Source: Acidobacteriaceae bacterium (GTDB lineage Bacteria > Acidobacteriota > Terriglobia > Terriglobales > Acidobacteriaceae). From it: a stretch of DNA of 64,000 nt. This document shows positions 30,777 through 39,302 of the stretch, in pieces. The number at the start of each line of letters is the position of its first letter. The stretch's first letter is position 1. The DNA lies in the NCBI GenBank assembly GCA_903642235.1, contig CAHJWL010000002.1:372001-436000 (forward strand). The letters are read 5' to 3'. Both the position numbers and the translations under genes were made by a program. The notes under the pieces were generated by a model that worked only from the letters and a program-made list of their open reading frames with translations, had not been told where the DNA came from and did no database searches.

Positions 30777-30786
30777 GGGGGGGGGG
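30777..30786. repeat. G10 homopolymer tract
   Basis: Ten consecutive G residues within AAGTAC(G10)ATAGGG, about 30 bases downstream of the DUF4126-like gene end, in an otherwise mixed-composition gap. Long mononucleotide runs slip during replication and sequencing. No gene with a start close by would be switched by it. Confidence 0.7.
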
Positions 30787-30815
30787 ATAGGGTACCCAAC
30801 AGCGAGGCTAGACGT

Positions 30816-31304
30816 TCAAGCCGTCAGCCGCTGCAGCGACCGCACCGCCAGCGTCACCGCCGCCGCGTCTCCACTCAGCGCCACCGGCAGATCCGGCAGG
30901 CCGGCACCCTTCGTCAGCCCGCGCCGCAGGTACATCCCACCGAAACTCCCGGCCAGCGCACCCGCCGCGCCCATCGCCGCGCCGCTCTCCACCTTTCGCC
31001 GCAGCGCTGTTGCCACAATGGCCCCAACCAGCCCGCCCAGGATCACCCGCCCGGCCAGCGGCAAGGGGGCCGTTCTCGGCGGTGTGTTCGGCAGCTTATC
31101 CCCCACGTACTCCCCCAGGGCCGCCGCCGTGGAGAGCCCCACCGCTGCCGGATGCGCGATCCACGAGGCCCACGTCCCTGTTACCGGCAACTTGCCGCTA
31201 CGTGCAAACCACGCCACCACAGCCAGCGTAGTGAAGGATCGAAGACCGGTACTGACTCCCAGAAGCGGAGTGAAGGTATGAGCCGAGACTGCGGATGAAG
31301 GCAT
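30816..31304 (-). CDS. DUF4126-like membrane protein
   Basis: 162 residues from ATG 31304, which has CAGGA about eight bases upstream. Several hydrophobic segments: FTPLLGVSTGLRSFTTLAVVAW (the TGLRSF stretch is characteristic of DUF4126), AAVGLSTAAALGEYVGDKLP, AGRVILGGLVGAIVATAL and AAMGAAGALAGSFGGMYLR. Inner-membrane protein; function unknown for the family. The gene lies 84 bases downstream... of the DsbA-like gene on the same strand and may be cotranscribed with it. Confidence 0.75.
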   Translation of the reverse strand: MPSSAVSAHTFTPLLGVSTGLRSFTTLAVVAWFARSGKLPVTGTWASWIAHPAAVGLSTAAALGEYVGDKLPNTPPRTAPLPLAGRVILGGLVGAIVATALRRKVESGAAMGAAGALAGSFGGMYLRRGLTKGAGLPDLPVALSGDAAAVTLAVRSLQRLTA

Positions 31305-31388
31305 AAGAGAGTCCTGAAGAGCTTGAAGTACGTTCTCTCTCTTCAGATGCAATCGCCCCTGCAGGAGAGAGCCACCGGCGCGCACGGC

Positions 31389-31919
31389 TTACGCCTCGCT
31401 GCCCCCTGCCGCCTTGATTGCTTTCACCAGACTCTCGTACGAGAACGATCCTTGATGCTGCTTGCCGTTGATGAAGAAGGTTGGCGTCGCCTCCACTCCA
31501 CTCTTCCCGCCGCTCAGCACATCCTGCTTCACCCGGTCGGCGAAGGTCCCTTCGGCAAGTGCTTCTTCTAGGTCCTGCTCTTTCAAACCAAGCTTCCGGG
31601 CAAGCACCGGGAACATCTCGTCCTCAAACTCGGTCTGGTTGGCGTAGAGAGCGTCGTGCATCTCCCAGAACTTGTCATGGCTGCCGGCAAAGGCAGCGGT
31701 CTCCGCCGCCTCCTGAGCGAACTCATGCTGCTCGAGAGGAAAGTTGCGGAAGACAAACCGCAGCTCCTTGCCGAAGTGCTCCTGCATCTGCTTCACAATG
31801 AAGGCAGCCTCCGCGCATGGCGGGCATTGGTAGTCGCCATACTCGACCAGCGTGTACCGTGCATTGGCTTTCCCCTGTACGTGATCCTCGGCGCCTACAT
31901 CCTGCGAAAGCTTGCTCAT
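31389..31919 (-). CDS. DsbA-family thioredoxin-fold protein without signal peptide
   Basis: 176 residues from ATG 31919. The thioredoxin-type fold starts directly (ARYTLVEYGDYQCPPCAEA) with the active site CPPC, followed by the helical insertion (FRNFPLEQHEFAQEAAETAAF, HDKFWEMHDALY) and the cis-proline segment GVEATPTFFINGK. Members of this DsbA/FrnE-like set are often cytoplasmic and act in thiol redox or oxidative-stress protection. No signal peptide or other cysteines are visible, so a cytoplasmic place is likely. Precise partner unknown. Confidence 0.85.
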   Translation of the reverse strand: MSKLSQDVGAEDHVQGKANARYTLVEYGDYQCPPCAEAAFIVKQMQEHFGKELRFVFRNFPLEQHEFAQEAAETAAFAGSHDKFWEMHDALYANQTEFEDEMFPVLARKLGLKEQDLEEALAEGTFADRVKQDVLSGGKSGVEATPTFFINGKQHQGSFSYESLVKAIKAAGGSEA

Positions 31920-32063
31920 ACTCGCTCCTGGGAGACTGCCGCGTGCGTGCGTCTCTGACTGCCCCTCCCCCTAGGATGCAGCGCACGATCAGACCCACCC
32001 TGCCCGGTCGGCCAGAAAAGAGCGGCTACCCGCAGGCAGCCGCTCGCCTTCTCTCCCTACAGA

Positions 32064-32501
32064 TCACCGTCGACCACCAAGGAAGCCATGGCCACCGCCG
32101 TACCCCCCACGGTACCCGCCGAAGCCGCCGCGATAGCCGCCGCCGTAAAGACCGCGCGCGTACCCGGGCCCGCGACCATATCCATACCCGTAGCCCCGGC
32201 CAGGATACCCATAGGCTCCACGATACCCATAACCCCGGCCATAGTACCCATAGCCGCCCCGCAGCCACGGTCCCGCGCCGATGAAGACGCCACCGCTGAA
32301 CCAGCTCGGACCGTAGTACCCGTAGGGAGCACACGCATACGGCGCATAGCCGTAGTATCCGTAAGAACAGGCTGGTGGCCCGTACTCGTAGCCCGGGTAG
32401 ACGCCAACACCCACCGCGACCTGCGCATGAGCAGCCGCTGCGGGAACAAGCATCGGCGACAGCAGCGCGGCGAAGATTGCCAAGTGTTGAAAGAATCGCA
32501 T
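32064..32501 (-). CDS. Small secreted glycine/tyrosine-rich protein
   Basis: 145 residues from ATG 32501, which has a very strong GGAGGAG five bases upstream. Signal peptide RFFQHLAIFAALLSPMLVPA followed by AAAHAQ. The mature part begins QVAVGVGVYPGYEYGPPACS, has two or three Cys, and then consists of short GY/GYR repeats (GYGYYGRGYGYRG, GYGYGYGRGPGY) ending GGGHGFLGGRR. Such proteins are surface or extracellular structural material in acidobacteria; no enzymatic motif. Divergent from the PEP-CTERM gene, with a gene-free gap of 306 bases between. Confidence 0.75.
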   Translation of the reverse strand: MRFFQHLAIFAALLSPMLVPAAAAHAQVAVGVGVYPGYEYGPPACSYGYYGYAPYACAPYGYYGPSWFSGGVFIGAGPWLRGGYGYYGRGYGYRGAYGYPGRGYGYGYGRGPGYARGLYGGGYRGGFGGYRGGYGGGHGFLGGRR

Positions 32502-32807
32502 TGTGTCTCCTCCGGAATCGTCCTCCCCTCGGCATAGCAGCTGCCGGGAGCCAACCAATCCCACTGGAGTAAACCCGATCCATGCGCAGATGTTGCCGCA
32601 TGGCGCATCTTGGCAGTGAGCGTGGAAATACTCTTTTGTCCGCAAGTCGTTGCATGGTAACCTCGCAATCCTCGGTCGGAGCCGACAGAAACCCTTACCA
32701 TTGCGCATTCTTTGTGGTTACTGTTTGGCAATCAAGTTGCTTCCGTGTTCACATTCCCCACTCCTGTCCACGCTGCCTCAAACCGCATCTCTGCCAGGTG
32801 ATTCCGA
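32502..32807. other. Divergent intergenic region
   Basis: 306 bases between the GY-rich gene (minus) and the PEP-CTERM gene (plus). It should carry promoters for both. Composition is lower in GC than the genes. No clear -35/-10 pair, repeat or RNA gene could be supported by eye. Confidence 0.4.
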
Positions 32808-33461
32808 ATGCTGAAACTCCCTTCCATCTCGACCGCGATTCTGTCAGCAAGCTTCGTGTTTCTTCCCGCACTTAGCGCCGCTGCCCACGCCGACACCTAC
32901 AAGCTGTACACAGTGGCCTACACCCAGAGTGAGACCTTCTTCATGGGCGATGATTTCGGCGACTATGCGATCAATTCCTCTCTTGTGTCTTTCGATGGGA
33001 AGACCCTGTGTGGGACGCCGTGGTTCCAGACGTGCTACCAGGTCGGAAATGCCATCACAGGCAAGTCTTTCTACTCAACTACCCTGCCCACAGCCACACC
33101 TAATCCCAACCCAAATCCCAAGTCTCCGGTCTCTGATAAACCTTCCGGCCCGAACTGGGACATTCTAAGCAGCGTCGGCAATCTCTTCTTTGGCTTCTAC
33201 CAGGCGCCTGATGGAACTCTGAGCCGCGGCATCTGGGATGGGTCCGATCCCGTCAAAGATCTCATCAGTAGAGGAAGTATCGACGGAGGCTTCGCGTCAG
33301 CCAACGGGAACGTCTTCTTCACCGACGGACTCGATAACACCCTGGTCGTTGGTGTGGATCTCTCAACGAGTCCGGTTCCAGAACCCGGCACACTTTCTCT
33401 CTCGGCCACGGCACTGCTCGCCTCGGCCGCCGCCCTGAAGCGTCGCCTTCGCTCTCGTTGA
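32808..33461 (+). CDS. PEP-CTERM sorting-signal protein
   Basis: 217 residues from ATG 32808 (CAGGTG eight bases upstream). A signal peptide (STAILSASFVFLPALSAAAHA) opens the protein; the middle is an unrecognised beta-rich extracellular domain (TYKLYTVAYTQSETFFMGDD, Asn/Pro linker TPNPNPNPKSP, LFFGFYQAPDG). The C-terminus is a standard PEP-CTERM module: VPEPGTLSLSATALLASAAA, then LKRRLRSR. Such proteins are cleaved and released or anchored by an exosortase, usually alongside exopolysaccharide. No exosortase gene is in the window. Confidence 0.85.
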   Translation: MLKLPSISTAILSASFVFLPALSAAAHADTYKLYTVAYTQSETFFMGDDFGDYAINSSLVSFDGKTLCGTPWFQTCYQVGNAITGKSFYSTTLPTATPNPNPNPKSPVSDKPSGPNWDILSSVGNLFFGFYQAPDGTLSRGIWDGSDPVKDLISRGSIDGGFASANGNVFFTDGLDNTLVVGVDLSTSPVPEPGTLSLSATALLASAAALKRRLRSR

Positions 33462-33593
33462 AAGATCGAACTGTTGCCGCTCACTCGAGGAGCACTCTGC
33501 ACCATTCCTGCTCCTCGGTTCAGATTCACCGTTCCCAACGCTCCTGGTCTTCTGCTCTGGGTCTTCTGCTCTGGCGACGTCCCGCACAAACGC

Positions 33594-33621
33594 AAAAGCC
33601 CAGTCAATGGACTGGGCTTTT
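33594..33621. terminator. Bidirectional rho-independent terminator
   Basis: AAAAGCCCAGTC at 33594-33605 and GACTGGGCTTTT at 33610-33621 form a perfect 12-base stem around an AATG loop, with an A-tract on one side and T-tract on the other, so it can stop transcripts from both the PEP-CTERM gene (plus) and the convergent FecR-domain gene (minus). Confidence 0.9.
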
Positions 33622-33652
33622 GCTTTTGAAGACTGCTCCGTGAGCTTACGTC

Positions 33653-34894
33653 TTAGCGATGCGATCCACCGCCGCCAATATGACCACCGCCGCCGCCGCC
33701 GAAGCCGCCCGATCCGGCCCCACGTGAGACGCCCGCGCCGCCCGATCCGGCCCCGCGCGAGACACTTGCACCGGCACCACCTGGCTGCGCTCCACGAGAC
33801 GCGCCGAGCGAACCCCGGCCGGGGCCAGGCTGTCCAGTTCCAGCATGGTTGCTGAACTGGCCGCTCGAGCCACCGCGATTCCCCTGAACGGGATGACGGC
33901 CAAGAGTACCTCCAGAGCCGCCAGCATAGCCGCCGCCGTAGACACCACCATATCCGGAGCCCCCGAGACCACCGAAGCCATACCCCGGATATCCACCACT
34001 AAATCCATACCCGAGACCCGGATATCCAAGGCCAGCAAAGCCGAATGGTCCACCATAGAAGCCGGATCCCAGCCCAAAACCGAACGGACTGTAGAAACCG
34101 CCACCAGGGAACCAGGGGTATGCGCCAAAGCCAAGGTCGTAACCGCCGCCCCCGAAGCCGTTGCCATAGCCGGCGAAGCCAGTACCGTAGCCGCTGCCGT
34201 ACCCCGGACCATACCCGCCGCCCGCGCTCTGAACCAGACCGGCATTCTCCTGGCCGTTGTACTGCGAGCGCAGATCACCCCAGGCGGTCAACTCATCGTT
34301 GGACCGCTTCTTATCGAAGCCCTTCGGCTTCAGTGAGTCACCATTCAGCGCGAGCAAATGGCCGCCCTTGATCGTGACAGGTTTGTCTACGTTAGGTCCG
34401 AGTGAAATCTCTGCCCGTCCCTCAAAGACCCGAACCAGACCCACCTCGGCATCGAACTCGTACAGACCAGGCTTTACCAGCCGGGTCTGCGAGCTGCCTC
34501 CCTGCCCGCTGCCGAGCACTACTTGCACATCGTTCTGCTGGTAGAGCTGATCAACCTCAACCTCGGCCCGGCCACGCTGCACCTCAACCACAGTGTGGAT
34601 CAGGCTCGGCGAAATCATCTTCACAGAACTGTTCTGCCCGACGCGCAAAAAGATTCCTGGAGTCAGCTGTACCTCGGCCCTGCCCACAGTCGTCTCAAGC
34701 GTCTGTCCCGCCCGCAGTGCCATATCGCTGGATTGCCCGTTCAGGCTCTGTCCCGTTGTCGCGGTGCCGAGTGACGCCTGTCCTTCAATGTACGTAATAG
34801 TTCCCGGTCGGGCTGAGATCGTCGTCTGCCCCCAGGCAGACGCGGTCAAAGTCGTGGCCAGGGAGACAGCTGCGAGAGCGCTCAACCTTGGCAT
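33653..34894 (-). CDS. Exported FecR-domain protein with Gly/Tyr/Phe-rich C-terminal half
   Basis: 413 residues from ATG 34894 (GAGG seven bases upstream). Signal peptide RLSALAAVSLATTLTASAWG; then a FecR domain (ARPGTITYIEGQASLGTATT, GQTLETTVGRAEVQLTPGIFLRV split by beta turns, VEVQRGRAEVEVDQLYQQND) repeated in looser form (LYEFDAEVGLVRVFEGRAE). The last about 190 residues are Gly/Tyr/Phe/Pro-rich (GGYGPGYGSGYGTGF, GLGYPGLGYGFSGG) and end with repeated VSRGAGSGG. FecR here is probably a peptidoglycan- or polysaccharide-associated module rather than an anti-sigma regulator, because the protein has no transmembrane helix and no sigma factor gene is next to it. Divergent from the decarboxylase gene by 154 bases. 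Confidence 0.8.
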   Translation of the reverse strand: MPRLSALAAVSLATTLTASAWGQTTISARPGTITYIEGQASLGTATTGQSLNGQSSDMALRAGQTLETTVGRAEVQLTPGIFLRVGQNSSVKMISPSLIHTVVEVQRGRAEVEVDQLYQQNDVQVVLGSGQGGSSQTRLVKPGLYEFDAEVGLVRVFEGRAEISLGPNVDKPVTIKGGHLLALNGDSLKPKGFDKKRSNDELTAWGDLRSQYNGQENAGLVQSAGGGYGPGYGSGYGTGFAGYGNGFGGGGYDLGFGAYPWFPGGGFYSPFGFGLGSGFYGGPFGFAGLGYPGLGYGFSGGYPGYGFGGLGGSGYGGVYGGGYAGGSGGTLGRHPVQGNRGGSSGQFSNHAGTGQPGPGRGSLGASRGAQPGGAGASVSRGAGSGGAGVSRGAGSGGFGGGGGGHIGGGGSHR

Positions 34895-35048
34895 ATATTT
34901 TCCTCTACAACATACGATGCTGGTGGACGCTAAAAGAACGCGTTCTATGCGCATCGCATGAGCCCTTACTGTAAACCATCTACGAGGTTTACGTCCCTGT
35001 TCGTAAAGTTCTGTATCCTCGAAATAGGTCCCTGTACAACGAGGTGTG

Positions 35049-37457
35049 ATGAACGAAGGTCGATGGGTCGTGTTGATTGCAAGTGAAGTAGGGCGCACCG
35101 ACTCTGTCTCTGACCGCGCCATGGAACGCTTTGTTGAAGCAATCCAGACAGAAGGTTATGAGGTCGTCCGTACCTCCACACCCGAAGACGGTCTATCGCT
35201 GGTCACCTCCGATCCCTCCTACTCGGCCATCCTGCTCGATTGGGATCTCGAGGGCGATAACCAGTTTGCAGAGTCCGCCGCGCTGCAGATCCTGCGCGCC
35301 GTCCGGCACCGCAACAAAAAAGTACCGATCTTTCTTATTGCCGACCGCACCCTGGTCTCTGAACTGCCGCTCGAAGTCATCAAGCAGGTCCACGAGTACA
35401 TCCATCTTTTTGGCGATACCCCGGCCTTCATCGCCTCACGCCTCGATACCGCCGTCGAACGCTACCATGAGCAGCTTCTGCCGCCCTACTTCCGCGAGCT
35501 CCTCAAGTACAACGACCAGAGCGCGTACTCCTGGGACGCACCCGGGCACATGGGCGGCGTCGCCTTCCTCAAGCATCCTGTCGGCCAGGAGTTCCACCGC
35601 TTCTTCGGTGAAAACCTCCTCCGCTCCGATCTGGGCATCTCAAGCGCTCCGCTTGGCTCCTGGCTCGACCACATCGGACCTCCCGGTGAGTCCGAACGCA
35701 ATGCCGCCCGCATCTTCGGTGCGGACTGGACCTTCTACGTCCTCGGCGGCTCTTCCACCTCGAACCAGATCATCGGCCATGGCGTGATCGCCCAGGACGA
35801 CATCGTCCTTGCCGACGCCAACTGCCACAAGTCCATCTGCCACTCGCTCACCGTCACCGGCGCCCGGCCCGTCTACTTCAAGCCCACCCGCAATGGCTAC
35901 GGCATGATCGGCCTCGTTCCGCTCAAGCGCTTCAGTCCGGAGAACGTGCAGGAGCTCATCGCCAGGAGTCCCTTCTCGATCGGCGCCCGTGCCCAGCAGC
36001 CCACCTACGCTGTCGTCACCAACTCCACTTATGACGGCCTCTGCTACAACGTCGACACCGTCGTCAAGGAGCTCGCCAGGTCGGTCCCGCGCATCCATTT
36101 CGACGAGGCCTGGTACGCCTACGCCAAGTTCCACCCCCTCTACCGCAACCGCTACGCCATGGGCGTTCCGGACGATATGCCCGATCGCCCTGCGATCTTC
36201 TCTGTGCAGTCCACGCACAAGATGCTGGCGGCCTTCTCGATGGGTTCGATGGTCCATATCAAGCTCAGCCCCCGTGCGCCGCTGGACTTCGACCAGTTCA
36301 ACGAAGCATTCATGATGCATGGCACAACATCGCCGTTCTATCCGCTCATCGCCTCGCTCGACGTCGCCGCCGCCATGATGGACGAGCCTGCCGGCCCAAC
36401 GCTCATGGACGAGACCATCCAGGACGCCATCAGCTTCCGCCAGGCCATGGCTTCGATCGCCCATCGCCTTCGTGCCGCCTCTGAAAACGGAGACGGCTGG
36501 TTCTTTGGCATCTACCAGCCCGAGCAGGTCACCGATCCCGCCACAGGCGACCGCATCGACTTCGAAGAGGCCGAAGACGAGCTCCTGATGAATATGCCCT
36601 CCTGCTGGACCCTAAAGCCCGGTGAGGAGTGGCATGGCTATGACGATGACGATATCGCCGACGAGTACTGCATGCTCGACCCCGCCAAAGTTACGATTCT
36701 CACCCCGGGCGTCAACGCGCAGGGCAAGATCGCCGACTGGGGCATTCCTGCTGCCATCCTCACCGAATTCCTTGACAGCCGCCGCGTCGAGATCGCGCGC
36801 ACTGGCGACTACACCGTGCTCGTTCTCTTCTCGGTCGGCACGTCCAAGGGCAAATGGGGCTCGCTGCTTGAGAACCTCTTCGAGTTCAAGCGCCTGTACG
36901 ATACGGAGGCGCGCCTGGAAGAAGCTTTGCCAGAGCTCGTCCAGAAGTTCCCCGCACGCTACCGCAACATGACGCTCAAAGAGCTCTCGGACGAGATGAA
37001 CGCGGCAATGATCGAGCTTCGTCTTGCCTCGCTCGTCAATGAGGCCTGCGACGAAGACTTCGATCCTGTCCTCACTCCCGCGCAGACCTACCAGAAGCTT
37101 CTCCGCCAGGAGACCGAAAAGGTACGCTTCAACGAGATGGCCGGCCGCCTTGCCGCCGTGATGCTCGTCCCCTACCCGCCCGGTATCCCGATGTCCATGC
37201 CCGGTGAGCGCTTCGGCGGCCCGGACAGCCCCGTCATCAAGCTCATCCTCGCCATGGAAGAGTTCGGCAGACGCTTCCCCGGCTTCGAACGCGAGGTTCA
37301 CGGTATCGAAACCGATGCGGACGGGAACTACTGGATGCGCGCCGTCATCGAGCAGAGCTCCAAACGCCGCAAAAACGGAAAGAGCCGTCCACCCAGCTCC
37401 GCCCCGCGCGTCTCGAAGCGCCTGCCCAGCACCCCGGTCCGTCGCTCCACCTCTTGA
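35049..37457 (+). CDS. Arginine decarboxylase-type (Orn/Lys/Arg decarboxylase class I) enzyme
   Basis: PLP-dependent fold-type I decarboxylase, giving agmatine from arginine (or cadaverine/putrescine) in acid resistance or polyamine synthesis. 802 residues from ATG 35049 (GAGG four bases upstream; GTG 35046 also possible). Order: N-terminal receiver-like wing domain (ILLDWDLEGDNQ), PLP domain (YSWDAPGHMGGVAFLKHPVG, VLGGSSTSNQ, ANCHKSICHSL, HFDEAWYAYAKFHP) with the Schiff-base lysine in STHKMLAAFSMGS, and the C-terminal domain (YPPGIPMSMPGERFG). Slightly longer than AdiA (756), with a basic tail (KRRKNGKSRPP). No antiporter gene adjoins, so a role in acid resistance is not shown. Substrate is by resemblance to AdiA. 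Confidence 0.88.
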   Translation: MNEGRWVVLIASEVGRTDSVSDRAMERFVEAIQTEGYEVVRTSTPEDGLSLVTSDPSYSAILLDWDLEGDNQFAESAALQILRAVRHRNKKVPIFLIADRTLVSELPLEVIKQVHEYIHLFGDTPAFIASRLDTAVERYHEQLLPPYFRELLKYNDQSAYSWDAPGHMGGVAFLKHPVGQEFHRFFGENLLRSDLGISSAPLGSWLDHIGPPGESERNAARIFGADWTFYVLGGSSTSNQIIGHGVIAQDDIVLADANCHKSICHSLTVTGARPVYFKPTRNGYGMIGLVPLKRFSPENVQELIARSPFSIGARAQQPTYAVVTNSTYDGLCYNVDTVVKELARSVPRIHFDEAWYAYAKFHPLYRNRYAMGVPDDMPDRPAIFSVQSTHKMLAAFSMGSMVHIKLSPRAPLDFDQFNEAFMMHGTTSPFYPLIASLDVAAAMMDEPAGPTLMDETIQDAISFRQAMASIAHRLRAASENGDGWFFGIYQPEQVTDPATGDRIDFEEAEDELLMNMPSCWTLKPGEEWHGYDDDDIADEYCMLDPAKVTILTPGVNAQGKIADWGIPAAILTEFLDSRRVEIARTGDYTVLVLFSVGTSKGKWGSLLENLFEFKRLYDTEARLEEALPELVQKFPARYRNMTLKELSDEMNAAMIELRLASLVNEACDEDFDPVLTPAQTYQKLLRQETEKVRFNEMAGRLAAVMLVPYPPGIPMSMPGERFGGPDSPVIKLILAMEEFGRRFPGFEREVHGIETDADGNYWMRAVIEQSSKRRKNGKSRPPSSAPRVSKRLPSTPVRRSTS

Positions 37458-37478
37458 CGGAAGAAGTCGGCCAGTAGA

Positions 37479-37517
37479 GCCGGAGGCGTCGCTCGCCAGA
37501 GCGACCTTACCTCCGGC
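37479..37517. terminator. Strong hairpin between convergent genes
   Basis: GCCGGAGG (37479-37486) pairs with CCTCCGGC (37510-37517), and inside it GTCGCTC (37488-37494) pairs with GAGCGAC (37499-37505) around a GCCA loop. It lies between the decarboxylase (ends 37457) and the end of the convergent HerA-like gene, whose last codons it overlaps. There is no T-tract, so termination may need Rho, but the stem is very stable. Confidence 0.65.
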
Positions 37518-39093
37518 TTCCGCCGCCGCCCATCAGACTTCCCAGCACGCCGCGTATCAACTGCCGCCCGACCGTACTTCCAATCGACCGCGCCGCCGAC
37601 TGCACCATAGCCTGTGCCGGCGTCATCCGCCCTCTCGTTCCACTTCCCAGAAGGCTCCCCAGCACCGACCCTCCAACACCCACCGCCTCCTGCATCCATC
37701 CTCCGCCCGTCGCCTGCTGCGGCTCGCCGGGTAACGGCATCGGGATCGACGTTGGCGCCATCGTGGGCGCTGGCACCGGCGGTGCCGCCGGCGCGCCCAC
37801 AGCCGCGGACGACGCCACCGCCTTGCCCTTCAACCTCTCGTACGCACTCTCCCGATCGATCGCCGTTCCATATGCCTTCTCGAGGTCGACCGACGCCGCA
37901 AGTATCCCCGCCCGCTGCTCCGGCGTTATCGGCCCGATTTGCGAGTGCGGCGGCACCACCATCGCGCGCTCCACCACGTCGGGCGTCCCCTTCTCGTCCA
38001 GAAACGACACCAGCGCCTCCCCTACACCGAGCTGCGTAATCACCTCTTCCACATTCACCGTGGGATTCGCCCGAAACGTCTGCGCCGCCGCCCGCACCGC
38101 CTTCTGATCCCGCGGCGAAAACGCTCGCAGCGCATGCTGCACCCGATTTCCCAACTGGCTCAGAATCACGTCCGGCACATCGATCGGGTTCTGCGTGACA
38201 AAGAACACGCCCACCCCCTTCGATCGAATCAGCCGCACCACCTGCTCGATCCGGCTTCCGAGCGCCGGCGGCAGATCGTTGAACAGCAGATGTGCCTCGT
38301 CAAAGAAAAACACCAGCTTCGGCTTCTCCAGATCTCCAACCTCCGGCAGCTTTTCAAACAGCTCACTCATCAGCCACAGCAGAAACGTCGCATAGAGCTG
38401 CGGCGACTGCATCAGCTTGTCCGCCGCCAGCAGGTTCACCACGCCCTTGCCATCCTGCGTCTGAATCAGGTCCTGAATATCGAGCGCCGGCTCGCCGAAG
38501 AAGCAGTCCCCACCCTGCTGTCCGATCTGCACCAGCCCGCGCTGGATCGCACCAAGGCTCGCCGCAGACATGTTGCCGTACTCGCCTTTGTAGTCCGCGG
38601 CATGGTCGCTCACATGCTGCAGCATCGCCTGCATGTCTTTCATATCCAGCAGCAGCAGCCCATGGTCGTCCGCGATCTTGAATACCAGCGTCAGCACCGC
38701 CGCCTGCGTATCGTTCAGGTTCAGAATGCGCCCCAGCAGCAGCGGTCCCATCTCGCTGATCGTCGCCCTTACCGGATGCCCTTCTTTGCCGAACACATCC
38801 CAGAAAACCACCGGACAGCCGGCGAACTCCATGGCTTCCAGCCCCATCGCCTGCACGCGCGCCTCCAGCTTCGGCGAGCTCTTCCCCGGCTGCGAGATCC
38901 CGGACAGATCCCCCTTCACATCCGCCGCAAAGACCGGCACCCCAATCGAGCTCAGCGCCTCCGCCATCACCTGCAGCGTCACCGTCTTTCCCGTCCCGGT
39001 CGCCCCGGCCACCAGCCCGTGCCGGTTCGTCATCGCCGCCTGCAGTCGCAGTTCGTCATCCCCGCTCTTCGCAATCACCGGAACATCAACCAT
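37507..39093 (-). CDS. HerA-like P-loop ATPase (DUF853/YjgR type)
   Basis: 528 residues from ATG 39093 (AGGAG upstream, wide spacing). Helicase HerA/FtsK-like ATPase core: VAGATGTGKTVTLQVMAEAL (Walker A), FFFDEAHLLF (Walker B with DEAH), VFFVTQNPIDVPDVILSQLG, NRVQHALRAFSPRDQKAVR. The C-terminal 110 residues are Pro/Ala- then Gly-rich and include VGVGGSVLGSLLGSGTRGR and LIRGVLGSLMGGGGSRR, as in E. coli YjgR. Role unproven; no NurA nuclease partner is near. The long region between Walker A and B includes a conserved QRGLVQIGQQGGDCFFGEPAL. Confidence 0.85.
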   Translation of the reverse strand: MVDVPVIAKSGDDELRLQAAMTNRHGLVAGATGTGKTVTLQVMAEALSSIGVPVFAADVKGDLSGISQPGKSSPKLEARVQAMGLEAMEFAGCPVVFWDVFGKEGHPVRATISEMGPLLLGRILNLNDTQAAVLTLVFKIADDHGLLLLDMKDMQAMLQHVSDHAADYKGEYGNMSAASLGAIQRGLVQIGQQGGDCFFGEPALDIQDLIQTQDGKGVVNLLAADKLMQSPQLYATFLLWLMSELFEKLPEVGDLEKPKLVFFFDEAHLLFNDLPPALGSRIEQVVRLIRSKGVGVFFVTQNPIDVPDVILSQLGNRVQHALRAFSPRDQKAVRAAAQTFRANPTVNVEEVITQLGVGEALVSFLDEKGTPDVVERAMVVPPHSQIGPITPEQRAGILAASVDLEKAYGTAIDRESAYERLKGKAVASSAAVGAPAAPPVPAPTMAPTSIPMPLPGEPQQATGGGWMQEAVGVGGSVLGSLLGSGTRGRMTPAQAMVQSAARSIGSTVGRQLIRGVLGSLMGGGGSRR

Positions 39094-39302
39094 AGCCGTC
39101 TTTTCTCCTGTTTTGCTGAGGGTACACGGTCCACACGCCCCGACGGGTGCAAACCCCTTTCGACAGGAGGCTGAAGACCTTCTCTCCACCGCCTGTTCTC
39201 TCCTCTTCAGTTCTAGTCAACGCGCGGCAGGTTGAGGCAGGTCCCTCGAAAGTGCTGGAGACAACATGCTATCCTCCGCGCATTCCCCTCGGAGGTCCAT
39301 CC

